Shown here piece after piece: positions 15,460 to 23,849 of a stretch of DNA of 64,000 bases. Under the pieces are notes generated by a model, which had not been told where the DNA came from, did no database searches, and saw nothing but the letters and a program-made list of their open reading frames with translations. Position numbers and translations under genes: made by a program. The stretch spans positions 1 through 64,000 of the forward strand of contig JAEZXR010000119.1 of assembly GCA_023419605.1 (NCBI GenBank), read 5' to 3'. This stretch comes from Bacillota bacterium. Its GTDB lineage: Bacteria; Bacillota; Clostridia; Acetivibrionales; JAEZXR01. Each line of letters opens with the position of its first letter. The first letter of the stretch is position 1.

Positions 15460-17928
15460 CTAGATAAACAAATTCATGTCCGATTCTTCCGCACTACCCA
15501 GGAAGGAAGCCACACCGCCGATGGTGACACCCTCTATGAGTTCTTCCTTCTTAATCCCCATAATGTCCATGGACATATTGCAGGCGACAAAGCTGACACC
15601 ATTTTTTATTGCCTGGTCCATAAGTTCTTCCAAGGAGGCTACGTCCTTTTTGTTCATTAGATACCGTATCATTTTTGGCCCGATACCGGACATATTCATT
15701 TTCGATAAGGACAGCTTCCGTGACCCTTTGGGCATCATAAAGCCGAACATTCTGGAAATCAAGTCCTTCTTAACATTTGCAGGTTCCGCCTTTCTTAGTA
15801 TGTTCAGGCCCCAGAAGGTGAAAAACATCGTTACCTTTCTACCCATGGCAGCGGCTCCATTTGCGATAATAAAGGAAGCGATTGCCTTATCCAGATCGTT
15901 ACTGAATACGATCATGCATTTATCGTTCTTTTTCTGAGTCGTTGAAGCATCCGTGGATGGAAACTCTTTCTTTATGGTCGCCTTAAAGGCGTTATTCTCA
16001 AAGTTGGAATCCAGGAACCGGTTTCCGGTACTTTTACACCAGCTTTTTATATCTTCCGGGAAGGCTGGATCTGTAGCTTTAACTTCAAGCACTTCGCCAT
16101 AATTCATGGAATTTACTGTTTCATAAACCTTCATGATGGGTCCGGGGCACTGGAGGCCGCAGGCATCAAGCTCTATTTTTGTGTCCGGTGTGCATTTCCC
16201 GTCCTCGCAATCCGCCGGTTTGATTTCATCGTTCTTCATAATTTTATCATACTCGTAAATATCTTCGTTAGACTGCTTCTGGACAGCCATCTGATAGGTC
16301 TTATACCCTCCGTTCAGGTTTTTGACAGTATTGTAGCCCTTTTGTATCAATATCCTGCACGCCAGATAGCCTCTTAATCCAACCTGGCAGAAAATATAGA
16401 TTTCCTTCTCCCTGGGGATTTCATCCAAGCGGTCCCTGAGCTCATCCAGGGGAATATTCACGGCACCCTGAATGGTTCCCAGATCAAATTCCGCCGGTGT
16501 TCTGACGTCGATCAGCAGCCCTTCGTCCCTGGCGATGGTTCCTACTTCATCCCAATGGAAGATGCCGCAGGCTTTTTTGAGAATATTGGAAGCCGTATAA
16601 CCGGCAAGGTTTACCGGATCTTTTGCCGAGGAGTAGGGTGGGGCATAGGAAAGCTCCAGTTTTTCCAGATCCAATACGGTCATACCTGCTCTCATGGCTG
16701 TAGACAGTACATCCATTCTCTTGTCCACACCTTCGTATCCCACAATTTGCGCCCCCAAAAGCTTACCGTCCTTTTTTCCGAAAAGCAGCTTGATGGACAT
16801 GGGAATGGCTCCCGGGTAGTATCCTGCATGGGAGGCGGAATGGGTAAAGGACTTTTCATATTCGATCCCATTTCTCTTCAGAATTCTTTCATTGTTTCCG
16901 GTGACGGCAACCGTGATATCGAAAACCTTTACGATGGAGGTTCCCTGTGTGCCCTCAAATTTTTCCGTCAGGCCGCAGATGTTATTTGCTGCAATCCTCC
17001 CCTGCTTGTTTGCCGGTCCTGCAAGGGGGATCAGTGCTTCGCTTCCACTGACGAAATCCTTTACCTCCACAGCATCACCCACGGCATAGATGTCCTCGTT
17101 GGAGGTCTGCATGTATTCGTTCACATAGATTCCGCCGGTTTTTCCGATTTTCAGGCCTGCGTCAGCGGCCAGCCGTGTTTCAGGCTTTACCCCGATTCCC
17201 ATAATCACCATATCTGCTGTAAGGGATTTTCCGCTGGAGAGTTTTACACGAATGCAGGCATCATCCTCTTCAAAGGATTCCACTGCATCCTTCAGGTATA
17301 ATTCCACCTGGTTGGCTTTCATATGCTGGTGTACTAGGGATGCCATATCATAATCCAGAGGGCCGATGACATGGTCTGCCAGTTCGACAACCGTCACCTT
17401 CACGCCGCGCATATGCAGATTTTCGGCAACCTCAAGGCCGATAAATCCGGCACCCACGACGACAGCTCGCCTGGGATTCATTTTGTCAACATAATCCTTA
17501 ATTCGATCGGTGTCGGGAATGTTCCTCAGGGTGAAAATCCGATTTGAAGTAATGCCCGGAAGGTTCGGCTTGACGGGTTCTGCGCCGGGGGAAAGGACCA
17601 GTTTGTCATAAGTCTCCCGATAGACTTTGTTTTCCGCCCTATTTAAGACTTCAACGGTTTTTATCTCCGGCAGAATCTTTATGACTTCACTCTTTATCCG
17701 CACATCGACCCGGAATCTTTTCTTCATTGCTTCCGGTGTCTGAATCAGCAGCTTGTCTTTTTCCTTGATGACCTCACCGATATAATAGGGAAGACCGCAG
17801 TTTGCAAAAGAAATGTGTTCGCCTTTTTCGAATAAAATGATTTCCGCATTTTCGTCCAATCGGCGGAGTCTTGCCGCGCTGCTGGCTCCCCCGGCAACAC
17901 CACCCACAATTACAACTTTTATGCCCAT
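15460..17928 (-). CDS. FAD oxidoreductase-rhodanese-TusA-DsrE2 fusion (CoA-persulfide reductase-like)
   Basis: 822 residues joining four sulfur-handling modules. Residues 1-445 are a pyridine nucleotide-disulfide oxidoreductase of the CoA-disulfide reductase type: VVIVGGVAGGASSAARLRRL for FAD, the redox Cys44 in FANCGLPYYIG, and a second dinucleotide site (VVGAGFIGLEVAE). A rhodanese domain follows (about 455-545, active-site IFCQVGLRG). Then comes a TusA-like domain (LDACGLQCPGP, about 597) and a DsrE2-like domain (about 665-820). The chain suggests transfer of sulfane sulfur between Cys residues and reduction of persulfides by NAD(P)H. AAGGAGG lies 8 nt before the ATG. Stand-alone gene; regulation unknown. 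Confidence 0.9.
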   Translation of the reverse strand: MGIKVVIVGGVAGGASSAARLRRLDENAEIILFEKGEHISFANCGLPYYIGEVIKEKDKLLIQTPEAMKKRFRVDVRIKSEVIKILPEIKTVEVLNRAENKVYRETYDKLVLSPGAEPVKPNLPGITSNRIFTLRNIPDTDRIKDYVDKMNPRRAVVVGAGFIGLEVAENLHMRGVKVTVVELADHVIGPLDYDMASLVHQHMKANQVELYLKDAVESFEEDDACIRVKLSSGKSLTADMVIMGIGVKPETRLAADAGLKIGKTGGIYVNEYMQTSNEDIYAVGDAVEVKDFVSGSEALIPLAGPANKQGRIAANNICGLTEKFEGTQGTSIVKVFDITVAVTGNNERILKRNGIEYEKSFTHSASHAGYYPGAIPMSIKLLFGKKDGKLLGAQIVGYEGVDKRMDVLSTAMRAGMTVLDLEKLELSYAPPYSSAKDPVNLAGYTASNILKKACGIFHWDEVGTIARDEGLLIDVRTPAEFDLGTIQGAVNIPLDELRDRLDEIPREKEIYIFCQVGLRGYLACRILIQKGYNTVKNLNGGYKTYQMAVQKQSNEDIYEYDKIMKNDEIKPADCEDGKCTPDTKIELDACGLQCPGPIMKVYETVNSMNYGEVLEVKATDPAFPEDIKSWCKSTGNRFLDSNFENNAFKATIKKEFPSTDASTTQKKNDKCMIVFSNDLDKAIASFIIANGAAAMGRKVTMFFTFWGLNILRKAEPANVKKDLISRMFGFMMPKGSRKLSLSKMNMSGIGPKMIRYLMNKKDVASLEELMDQAIKNGVSFVACNMSMDIMGIKKEELIEGVTIGGVASFLGSAEESDMNLFI

Positions 17929-18162
17929 AAGCTGACCTCCTTAATTTATCATTATATCATTATATTGCAATTTTATGATTAAAGGTTGTGCCTGTCAATA
18001 TTAAAATTATGCTTATTATTTATAGTCCCTTCTGAGAGAGTTCATGCATTGGCATAGGATATTTTTAAAAAAATTTTACTCTCTTCCGTGTTCCTATCCT
18101 GCATATGAAAAATCAGGCAAATGAAAAAGGAAAAACAACTGCATGAACAATGAGAAGGATAA

Positions 18163-18199
18163 AAGCTCAATCGGCTCTTCAAGGATTGGGCTTTTTTTG
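18163..18199 (+). terminator. Terminator-like hairpin upstream of the response regulator
   Basis: GCTCAATC, loop, GATTGGGC, then seven T. It lies 78 nt before the response-regulator start and no plus-strand gene precedes it, so it may end a short leader transcript. The remaining 348-nt gap holds only AT-rich sequence with an imperfect GGCATAGGATA/TATCCTGCAT repeat. Confidence 0.65.
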
Positions 18200-18276
18200 T
18201 TTATAATTTGTATAGAATTGTGTACTATACTTTTATGAGGTAACGATAAAGAGCTTACAAAGAAAGGAGGAGGGAT

Positions 18277-18954
18277 ATGCGTGAAAAGATTCTAATCGCC
18301 GATGATGAGCCGGGAATTGTTGCTTTTGTAAAGCAGTACCTTGAAGGCCAGGGTTTTGAAGTGCTTGCTGCCGGTGACGGAAACCAGGCCTTGGAGCTGG
18401 CTGCGGAAAAACCCGACCTTATCCTGTTGGATATCATGATGCCTGGAATGGATGGGCTATCCGTGTGCCGTGCCATACGGGAAGTGGTAACCTGTCCCAT
18501 TTTGTTTCTTACGGCAAAGGTGGAAGAAGCGGACCGTGTCAGGGGTTTTTCAGCGGGAGCCGACGACTATATACTCAAACCTTTCAGTATCAAGGAATTG
18601 GGTGCACGCGTGGAAGCGCATTTGCGAAGGGAGAGGCGAAAACGCACACAGAGTTCCCGGATGTGCTTTGGGCGTTTATGGGTGGATTATGCCGGCCACC
18701 GGGTTGGCTTTGAAAACGAGGAAATTCCTCTGGCCCGAAAGGAATATGAAATCGTCGAGCTGTTATCGCTCCATGCCGGGCAGGTGTTTTCCCGCGAGCG
18801 CATCTACGAGCGCATATGGGGCTATGATGCGGAAGGCAGCGACAGTGCTGTCACCGAACACATAAAGCGCCTTCGTACCAAGCTTTCTCAGTATAATCAG
18901 GCGGACCGGATTGAAACGGTTTGGGGGGTGGGGTATCGATGGCAAAAAGGATGA
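18277..18954 (+). CDS. OmpR-family response regulator
   Basis: 225 residues. The receiver domain (1-115) has the acidic pair in IADDEP, the phosphorylatable Asp52 in LLDIMMPGMDG, the switch Thr in FLTAK, and Lys in ILKPF. The C-terminal winged helix (about 128-224) contains LARKEYEIVELLSLHAGQVFSRE and the recognition-helix region SAVTEHIKRLRTKL. AAAGGAGG precedes the ATG. It overlaps the kinase gene by 16 nt and sits in front of an ABC exporter, the common layout for peptide-antibiotic sensing systems. Target promoters are not known; the leader of the ABC genes is the obvious candidate. Confidence 0.92.
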   Translation: MREKILIADDEPGIVAFVKQYLEGQGFEVLAAGDGNQALELAAEKPDLILLDIMMPGMDGLSVCRAIREVVTCPILFLTAKVEEADRVRGFSAGADDYILKPFSIKELGARVEAHLRRERRKRTQSSRMCFGRLWVDYAGHRVGFENEEIPLARKEYEIVELLSLHAGQVFSRERIYERIWGYDAEGSDSAVTEHIKRLRTKLSQYNQADRIETVWGVGYRWQKG

Positions 18955-20129
18955 GAAATGGTTTTTCGCTGAAAACCTGGTTGGTACTTGCTTTTGTAGC
19001 TTCGCTTCTGGTTGCGCTTCCCTTGACGATGCTATCGACGCAAGTGCTGGGAAGTATACAGGGAAAGTGGTTCCCCAGCGTGGAGCTAAAGGAAGGGGAG
19101 GTGCTGTCGCCGGCGGATGCACCCGTCATGATTCTTAAAAATGACGGATTCATACGGGGAAGAATTATAGGGGGCAATACGCCGGGCTATCATGCACTGA
19201 ATCTTCTGCAATCGGGGATGCCGATCCTGATTTTCGGCCTGTGCATAGTGGCGGCGGCTGCCTTGTTTTACCGCTTAAAACTGCAAAAGCCGCTTTATGT
19301 ATTGAAAAACGGAATGGAGCACATCGCCGGACAGGATTTGGATTTTACCATTGATTATGGAGGCGGAGATGAATTGGGGGCACTTTGCGAGGCTTTCGAT
19401 GCCATGCGCCGCGAACTGAACTCTGCCTTTAAAACCCTATGGAATATTCAGGAGCAGCAGAGAAGACTCACACAGGCTTTTGCCCATGACCTTCGTACGC
19501 CTCTGACGGTTCTGAAGGGAAACACGGATTTACTGGCTTTACAAGCGGAAAATAAAAGTTTGGACCCGGAGAAGGTGCTTCACACTACCAACAGGATGCA
19601 GGAAAGCATTGCACGGATGGAACGCTATCTTGAAGCGATGCGTGAAATGCGTCAAATGGAGGAGTGGAAAGTCTTACCTGTACCTGTGGATTTGCAGGAC
19701 TTTACCCAAAGGCTGCAGGCGTCCTTCCATGTACTGGCACAAGCGGCAGGAAAAAAACTTGCGGTGAACTGCCAGAGCGCAGAAGAAGTTTTGCTGGACG
19801 AAATGCTGGTGCTGCGTGTGTTGGACAATCTGGCATCCAATGCCTTGCGCCATGCCCGAAATGATGTTGTGGTGGACATCCGGGCTGTGGGCAGCCGCAT
19901 TGTCTTCCGTGTGGAGGATGATGGAAAGGGCTTTTCCCAAGAAGCACTCCATCATGCCTTTGATGCCTTTTACTCCGGTGACGCTGCACGGACCGGCCAG
20001 AACATGGGGCTGGGAATGACCATTGCTCGGGAGTTGATCCGGCATCACGGCGGAAACATCGACATCGGAAACAGGACAGACAGGGGTGAAATCCTGGGGG
20101 CCTTTGTTGAATGTACACTGTACAGGTAA
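18939..20129 (+). CDS. Sensor histidine kinase
   Basis: 396 residues. Two membrane segments (about 14-36 and 93-115) enclose an external loop of about 55 residues; then a HAMP linker, a HisKA domain with phospho-acceptor His at about 183 in AFAHDLRTPLTVL, and a HATPase domain (N box LDNLASNALRHA, G1 VEDDGKGF, G2 GLGMTIARELI). The short external loop recalls kinases that sense through a partner transporter, but it is longer than the minimal loop of the BceS type. The ATG at 18939 is preferred because of the G-rich binding site inside the regulator gene. The inferred partner is the regulator just upstream. Confidence 0.9.
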   Translation: MAKRMRNGFSLKTWLVLAFVASLLVALPLTMLSTQVLGSIQGKWFPSVELKEGEVLSPADAPVMILKNDGFIRGRIIGGNTPGYHALNLLQSGMPILIFGLCIVAAAALFYRLKLQKPLYVLKNGMEHIAGQDLDFTIDYGGGDELGALCEAFDAMRRELNSAFKTLWNIQEQQRRLTQAFAHDLRTPLTVLKGNTDLLALQAENKSLDPEKVLHTTNRMQESIARMERYLEAMREMRQMEEWKVLPVPVDLQDFTQRLQASFHVLAQAAGKKLAVNCQSAEEVLLDEMLVLRVLDNLASNALRHARNDVVVDIRAVGSRIVFRVEDDGKGFSQEALHHAFDAFYSGDAARTGQNMGLGMTIARELIRHHGGNIDIGNRTDRGEILGAFVECTLYR

Positions 20130-20179
20130 ACTTTGCACATTTATAAGTTTATAAAAAGTATAGATTTGGATGATAGAAT

Positions 20180-20211
20180 CTCCCATGAAATGAATTATGG
20201 GAGGTTTTTTT
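20180..20211 (+). promoter_or_regulatory. Hairpin with T run covering the ABC ATPase ribosome binding site
   Basis: CTCCCAT (20180-20186) pairs with ATGGGAG (20197-20203), followed by seven T. The second arm contains the GGGAGG binding site of the next gene, whose GTG start comes right after the T run. It could act as an attenuating terminator and also hide the binding site when folded. Confidence 0.6.
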
Positions 20212-20892
20212 GTGAAGAGAATCAAAACAGAAGGTTTATCCCGTATTTACGGGCAGGGAGATACAAAAGTAGCGGCACTGTGTGATGTGAATCTGAATAT
20301 CAACCCGGGTGAATTTACTGCCTTTATAGGTCCCAGCGGCAGTGGCAAATCAACGCTGCTGCACTTGCTGGGGGGGCTGGATCAGCCCAGCAGCGGGCGC
20401 ATATGGGTGGGAGACAGAGATTTATATGCCATGAGAGAAAAAGAGCGTGCAGTGTTTCGCCGACGGAATTTCGGATTTGTATTTCAATCCTTTAATCTGG
20501 TGCCGGTATTAACAGCGGAGGAGAATATTGTAATGCCCCTTTTATTGGACGGGCAGGCACCGGATCCGGCATGGTTCAAGGAACTGACATCCATGCTGGG
20601 TATCACCGACCGGCTAAAGCACCTTCCGGGGCAGTTGTCCGGAGGGCAGCAGCAGCGCGTAGCCATCGCAAGGGCTTTAGTCACACGTCCCCCCATCGTT
20701 TTTGCAGATGAGCCTACGGGGAATCTGGATACGGTCAATGGAAAGGAAGTGCTGAATTTATTGATTCAGTCTGTGGAAGCGGTAAAAGGCACACTGGTCA
20801 TGATTACCCATGACCCGAATATTGCACAGAAAGCACACCGGGTTATCGCCATTGTGGATGGAAAATTGCAGCAGGGGGGAATGCGTCAATGA
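20212..20892 (+). CDS. ABC transporter ATP-binding protein (MacB/LolD type)
   Basis: 226 residues. Walker A GPSGSGKST (about residues 40-48), Q-loop in FVFQSFNLVP, signature LSGGQQQR (about 143), Walker B IVFADEPTG and the H-loop in MITHD are all present, with spacing of the MacB/LolD/BceA group. These ATPases drive mechanotransmission or peptide export with an FtsX-type permease. I set the start at GTG 20212 because GGGAGG lies 7 nt before it; the ATG at 20197 falls inside the binding-site hairpin. The stop overlaps the start of the permease gene (ATGA), so the two are translationally coupled. Confidence 0.93.
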   Translation: MKRIKTEGLSRIYGQGDTKVAALCDVNLNINPGEFTAFIGPSGSGKSTLLHLLGGLDQPSSGRIWVGDRDLYAMREKERAVFRRRNFGFVFQSFNLVPVLTAEENIVMPLLLDGQAPDPAWFKELTSMLGITDRLKHLPGQLSGGQQQRVAIARALVTRPPIVFADEPTGNLDTVNGKEVLNLLIQSVEAVKGTLVMITHDPNIAQKAHRVIAIVDGKLQQGGMRQ

Positions 20893-23360
20893 GGAACTAT
20901 CTGGGGACCGGTATACGGACCTTACAGCGTCAAAAGCTGTTGACTGTGCTGACACTCCTTGCAATTGTACTGTCGACGGCTTTGGTAGCTGTGCTGGGTA
21001 TTTTATCCGGCAGCATCCGGCAGGCTGAAGTCGCACAGGCGGAAAAGTTGGCAGGAAGACACCATGTTCAGTTTAATAATCTTACAGAGGAACAGGTTGA
21101 TCGGATCATGAAGGACCCAAGTATTGAGACAGTCGGTATCAGAAGAGGTATAGGTACGGCGAAACTGCCTGCAGGCAACAAGGATCTGTTTCTCATGGAA
21201 ATGGATGCTAGGGCCTTCCAATTAATGAATGTACCGTTGCTAAAGGGGGAATATCCGATGCAGCCCGGGGAGGTAGTGCTGGAACAACGAATACTGGAAA
21301 GTCTGGGGTTGCCGCTGGAGGTGGGACAGGTTATCACACTTGCTCTCCATCTCGAGAGCCCTGCGAATACAGGAACGGAAAGCACCGATAAAGAACTGAA
21401 GGTCACAGGCATTTTAGAGAATCATCCTGCGGGAGTTTTTACAGCCTGCGGCTTTATGGGCACGGGTACGGCACAGGCATGGCTGCCGGTGGAAGCAGTG
21501 CAGAAACATGCCGTTGTGCGTTTCAATGACGGTGTTAATCCTGTTGAGGCTGTAAAAAAACTGGCGGTTGAGATGGAAATAGGGGAGAAAAATATACATT
21601 TTAATGATTGGCTGGTTGCTGCATTGGGGTATGACAGTGAGAAAAAAAGTGAGGAAGGAATGGGCAGCCTATCCGTGACCATAGGAACGCTGGTACTGCT
21701 GGCAGCATTTCTTGTTATCTACAACATTTTTCAAGTGTCGGTGGTACAGCGGACGCAGCAATTTGGCATGCTGCGCGCTGTTGGGGCTTCACCCGGGCAG
21801 GTGCGCCGGCTGGTACTGTTTGAAGCCGCAATTTTGTGCGCCATAGGGATACCGCTGGGACTGCTGCTGGGTGCCGCCGCGTCCCGTTTTGTAGTGGGAA
21901 GTGTAAGCGCCGTTGTTAGTCCTGAACTGTTCCGGGTGGAGAATACCGCACAAGCGGCGAGGGTGATACACGACAATATGCGAATCCCTCTTTCCGCCTT
22001 GCTGGGTGCTTCAGCCATGGGACTTGCTACAACGCTCCTATCGGCGTTGTTCCCGGCAATTCTGGCTTCCCGTGTGCCCCCTACCGTCGCCATATCGGGA
22101 CTGATAGGCGGCGGTATTACCATGAAGCATCGTACCCCTGGAAAACAGGTTAAAAACATCCTGTGGCACAATGCGCGCCTGAATTTATCCAGAAACCGGG
22201 TGCGAACGTACCTTACGGTGCTTTCTCTTGCCATGGCGGTTGTAACCTTTGTGGCGTTGGGCTCCTTTGTCCAATCCTTTAACACCATGGAGCAATTGGC
22301 GAAGCAGATGGACAGCGATTATTCCATAACCGCCAGTGAATCTCCCATCATGCTGGAGGATGCTGCAAAGGGGATAAGTTTATCCGATGTGGAGGAACTG
22401 GAGGCGCTTCCGGGAGTAGAGCGTATACGTACTGCAAGGTATGGCTATGATGGAGAATATGTCCGGCTGCACCGGGAAGCTGCGGGACAAAATGGGGTGG
22501 ATGAAATATTTGCTTTCGATGAACAAACCTTGGCAGGAGTACTGGAGAAATTGGGAAGCAAGGCACCCAGCGTGGAGGAAATGAGGGAAAAATCCTGGGT
22601 ATTGGTAGAAAAATCCCGCAACTACGAGAATCTTGACCTGCCGGAACCGAAAATACCGAATCCCGGCGATGAAATCGAAATCTACGGACATCCCTTTACA
22701 GTGGCCGGTATTGTAGAGGATATGAATTTTATTCTTCCGCAGAGCGGCTTATGGGGAAGGAACATCCTGATACATGAGCAGCAATACCTTCCCTTGGCAG
22801 GACGTAACGACATGCAGAAGGTGGACGTATTTTTGCGGCCGGATGTATCCAAGGAGGATATTCAGCGGTTGAAAGAAGCTGCGGAACGCATGAAGTCGTA
22901 TATACCCACCCTTAGGGTAACTTCCTTTGAAGAGGCAAGGGACGAGATTGAGAAAGGAATTCGGGGTATCCGCAGCCTGGGGTATGGTTTGATTATTCTG
23001 GTTTCTCTTATCGGAGCACTGAATATTGTTAATACCACCGTAACCAGCCTGCGTACCCGAAGCAGGGAGCTGGGCACACTTCGCGCCATTGGAATGAGCA
23101 CAGAGCAGATGAGAGCCATGCTGCTGCTGGAGGGCCTGATGTACGGGCTGCGGGCGCTGCTCTTCGGTTTACCTGCCGGAATCGGGATGTCCGCGCTGGT
23201 GATGCTGGCCACCAAGGGGCTTGAAAACTGGCAGCCTCCGCTTGTACAACTTGTAATAGCGGCTGTTTGTGCACTGGTATTGTGTTTGCTGGCGACACTG
23301 CTTCCTGTCGGAAGGCTTACCAGAGTCAGCATTGTGGAAAGCCTTGGGAGGATTGATTGA
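20889..23360 (+). CDS. ABC transporter permease, FtsX/MacB type with two FtsX domains
   Basis: 823 residues. Two FtsX-type cores, each with an N-terminal anchor helix, an external domain and three C-terminal helices: the first anchor is in LLTVLTLLAIVLSTALVAVLG (about 18-38), with the first triple around residues 258-400; the second anchor is near 440, with the second triple at about 700-815. The motif RAVGASPGQVRRLVLFE and its second copy RAIGMSTEQMRAMLLLE mark the two cytoplasmic coupling segments. This is the large permease form used for antimicrobial-peptide detoxification or lipoprotein and peptide export. Substrate unknown. Co-expressed with the ATPase and probably with the upstream two-component system. 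Confidence 0.9.
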   Translation: MRNYLGTGIRTLQRQKLLTVLTLLAIVLSTALVAVLGILSGSIRQAEVAQAEKLAGRHHVQFNNLTEEQVDRIMKDPSIETVGIRRGIGTAKLPAGNKDLFLMEMDARAFQLMNVPLLKGEYPMQPGEVVLEQRILESLGLPLEVGQVITLALHLESPANTGTESTDKELKVTGILENHPAGVFTACGFMGTGTAQAWLPVEAVQKHAVVRFNDGVNPVEAVKKLAVEMEIGEKNIHFNDWLVAALGYDSEKKSEEGMGSLSVTIGTLVLLAAFLVIYNIFQVSVVQRTQQFGMLRAVGASPGQVRRLVLFEAAILCAIGIPLGLLLGAAASRFVVGSVSAVVSPELFRVENTAQAARVIHDNMRIPLSALLGASAMGLATTLLSALFPAILASRVPPTVAISGLIGGGITMKHRTPGKQVKNILWHNARLNLSRNRVRTYLTVLSLAMAVVTFVALGSFVQSFNTMEQLAKQMDSDYSITASESPIMLEDAAKGISLSDVEELEALPGVERIRTARYGYDGEYVRLHREAAGQNGVDEIFAFDEQTLAGVLEKLGSKAPSVEEMREKSWVLVEKSRNYENLDLPEPKIPNPGDEIEIYGHPFTVAGIVEDMNFILPQSGLWGRNILIHEQQYLPLAGRNDMQKVDVFLRPDVSKEDIQRLKEAAERMKSYIPTLRVTSFEEARDEIEKGIRGIRSLGYGLIILVSLIGALNIVNTTVTSLRTRSRELGTLRAIGMSTEQMRAMLLLEGLMYGLRALLFGLPAGIGMSALVMLATKGLENWQPPLVQLVIAAVCALVLCLLATLLPVGRLTRVSIVESLGRID

Positions 23361-23482
23361 GTTGCAGCTTACTTTGAAGAGAAAGGAGGGACAAGGAAAC
23401 TGGGAGAAAGGATTGTTGTCGGAGGCATCGGAGCGATTTCAGACCTATAAAGCAAAGAGGGGATCTTTCCGATGATATATCT

Positions 23483-23528
23483 GAAAGACTTTCAACAGAT
23501 ACTCTATGGGGTTGCGTTGAAAGTCTTT
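23483..23528 (+). terminator. Intrinsic terminator after the ABC permease gene
   Basis: GAAAGACTTTCAAC (23483-23496) pairs with GTTGAAAGTCTTTT (23515-23528). It lies about 120 nt past the permease stop. The rest of the 489-nt gap holds a GCAAATTT/AAATTTGC inverted repeat (about 23600-23636) and the promoter for the next gene. Confidence 0.82.
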
Positions 23529-23718
23529 TCTTATTTACATAAAATTACATAAATGGGATCGGCTTATGGGGTTTTGCAAGCTTCGCAGCAGTTTAAGTGC
23601 AAATTTGATAATGCAGGAATTAACTAAAAAATTTGCATGTGAATAGGCATTTTCTGTTAAAAATATACAGATTAGCATATGAAAATGCAGGATTAAACCT
23701 TAATTTATTCATAACGTA

Positions 23719-23747
23719 TTGCACTTACGGTTTAATTGATGTATTAT
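23719..23747 (+). promoter_or_regulatory. Promoter of the DUF4914 gene
   Basis: TTGCAC (23719-23724), 17-nt spacer, TATTAT (23742-23747), about 100 nt before the start codon. Confidence 0.65.
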
Positions 23748-23849
23748 ATTACATAAGGCAAAATGAAGTGAAAAATCTAACAAACATTACGGCATAGATT
23801 GAAGTAGAGATCAGGAAAGCAGTCAGAAAATTTGAAAAGGGGTATTACA

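Noticed and set aside
15460..15937. Plus-strand frame of 153 codons at 15476 over the DsrE2 region
   Set aside because: It is antisense to a well-supported domain and lacks a start signal.
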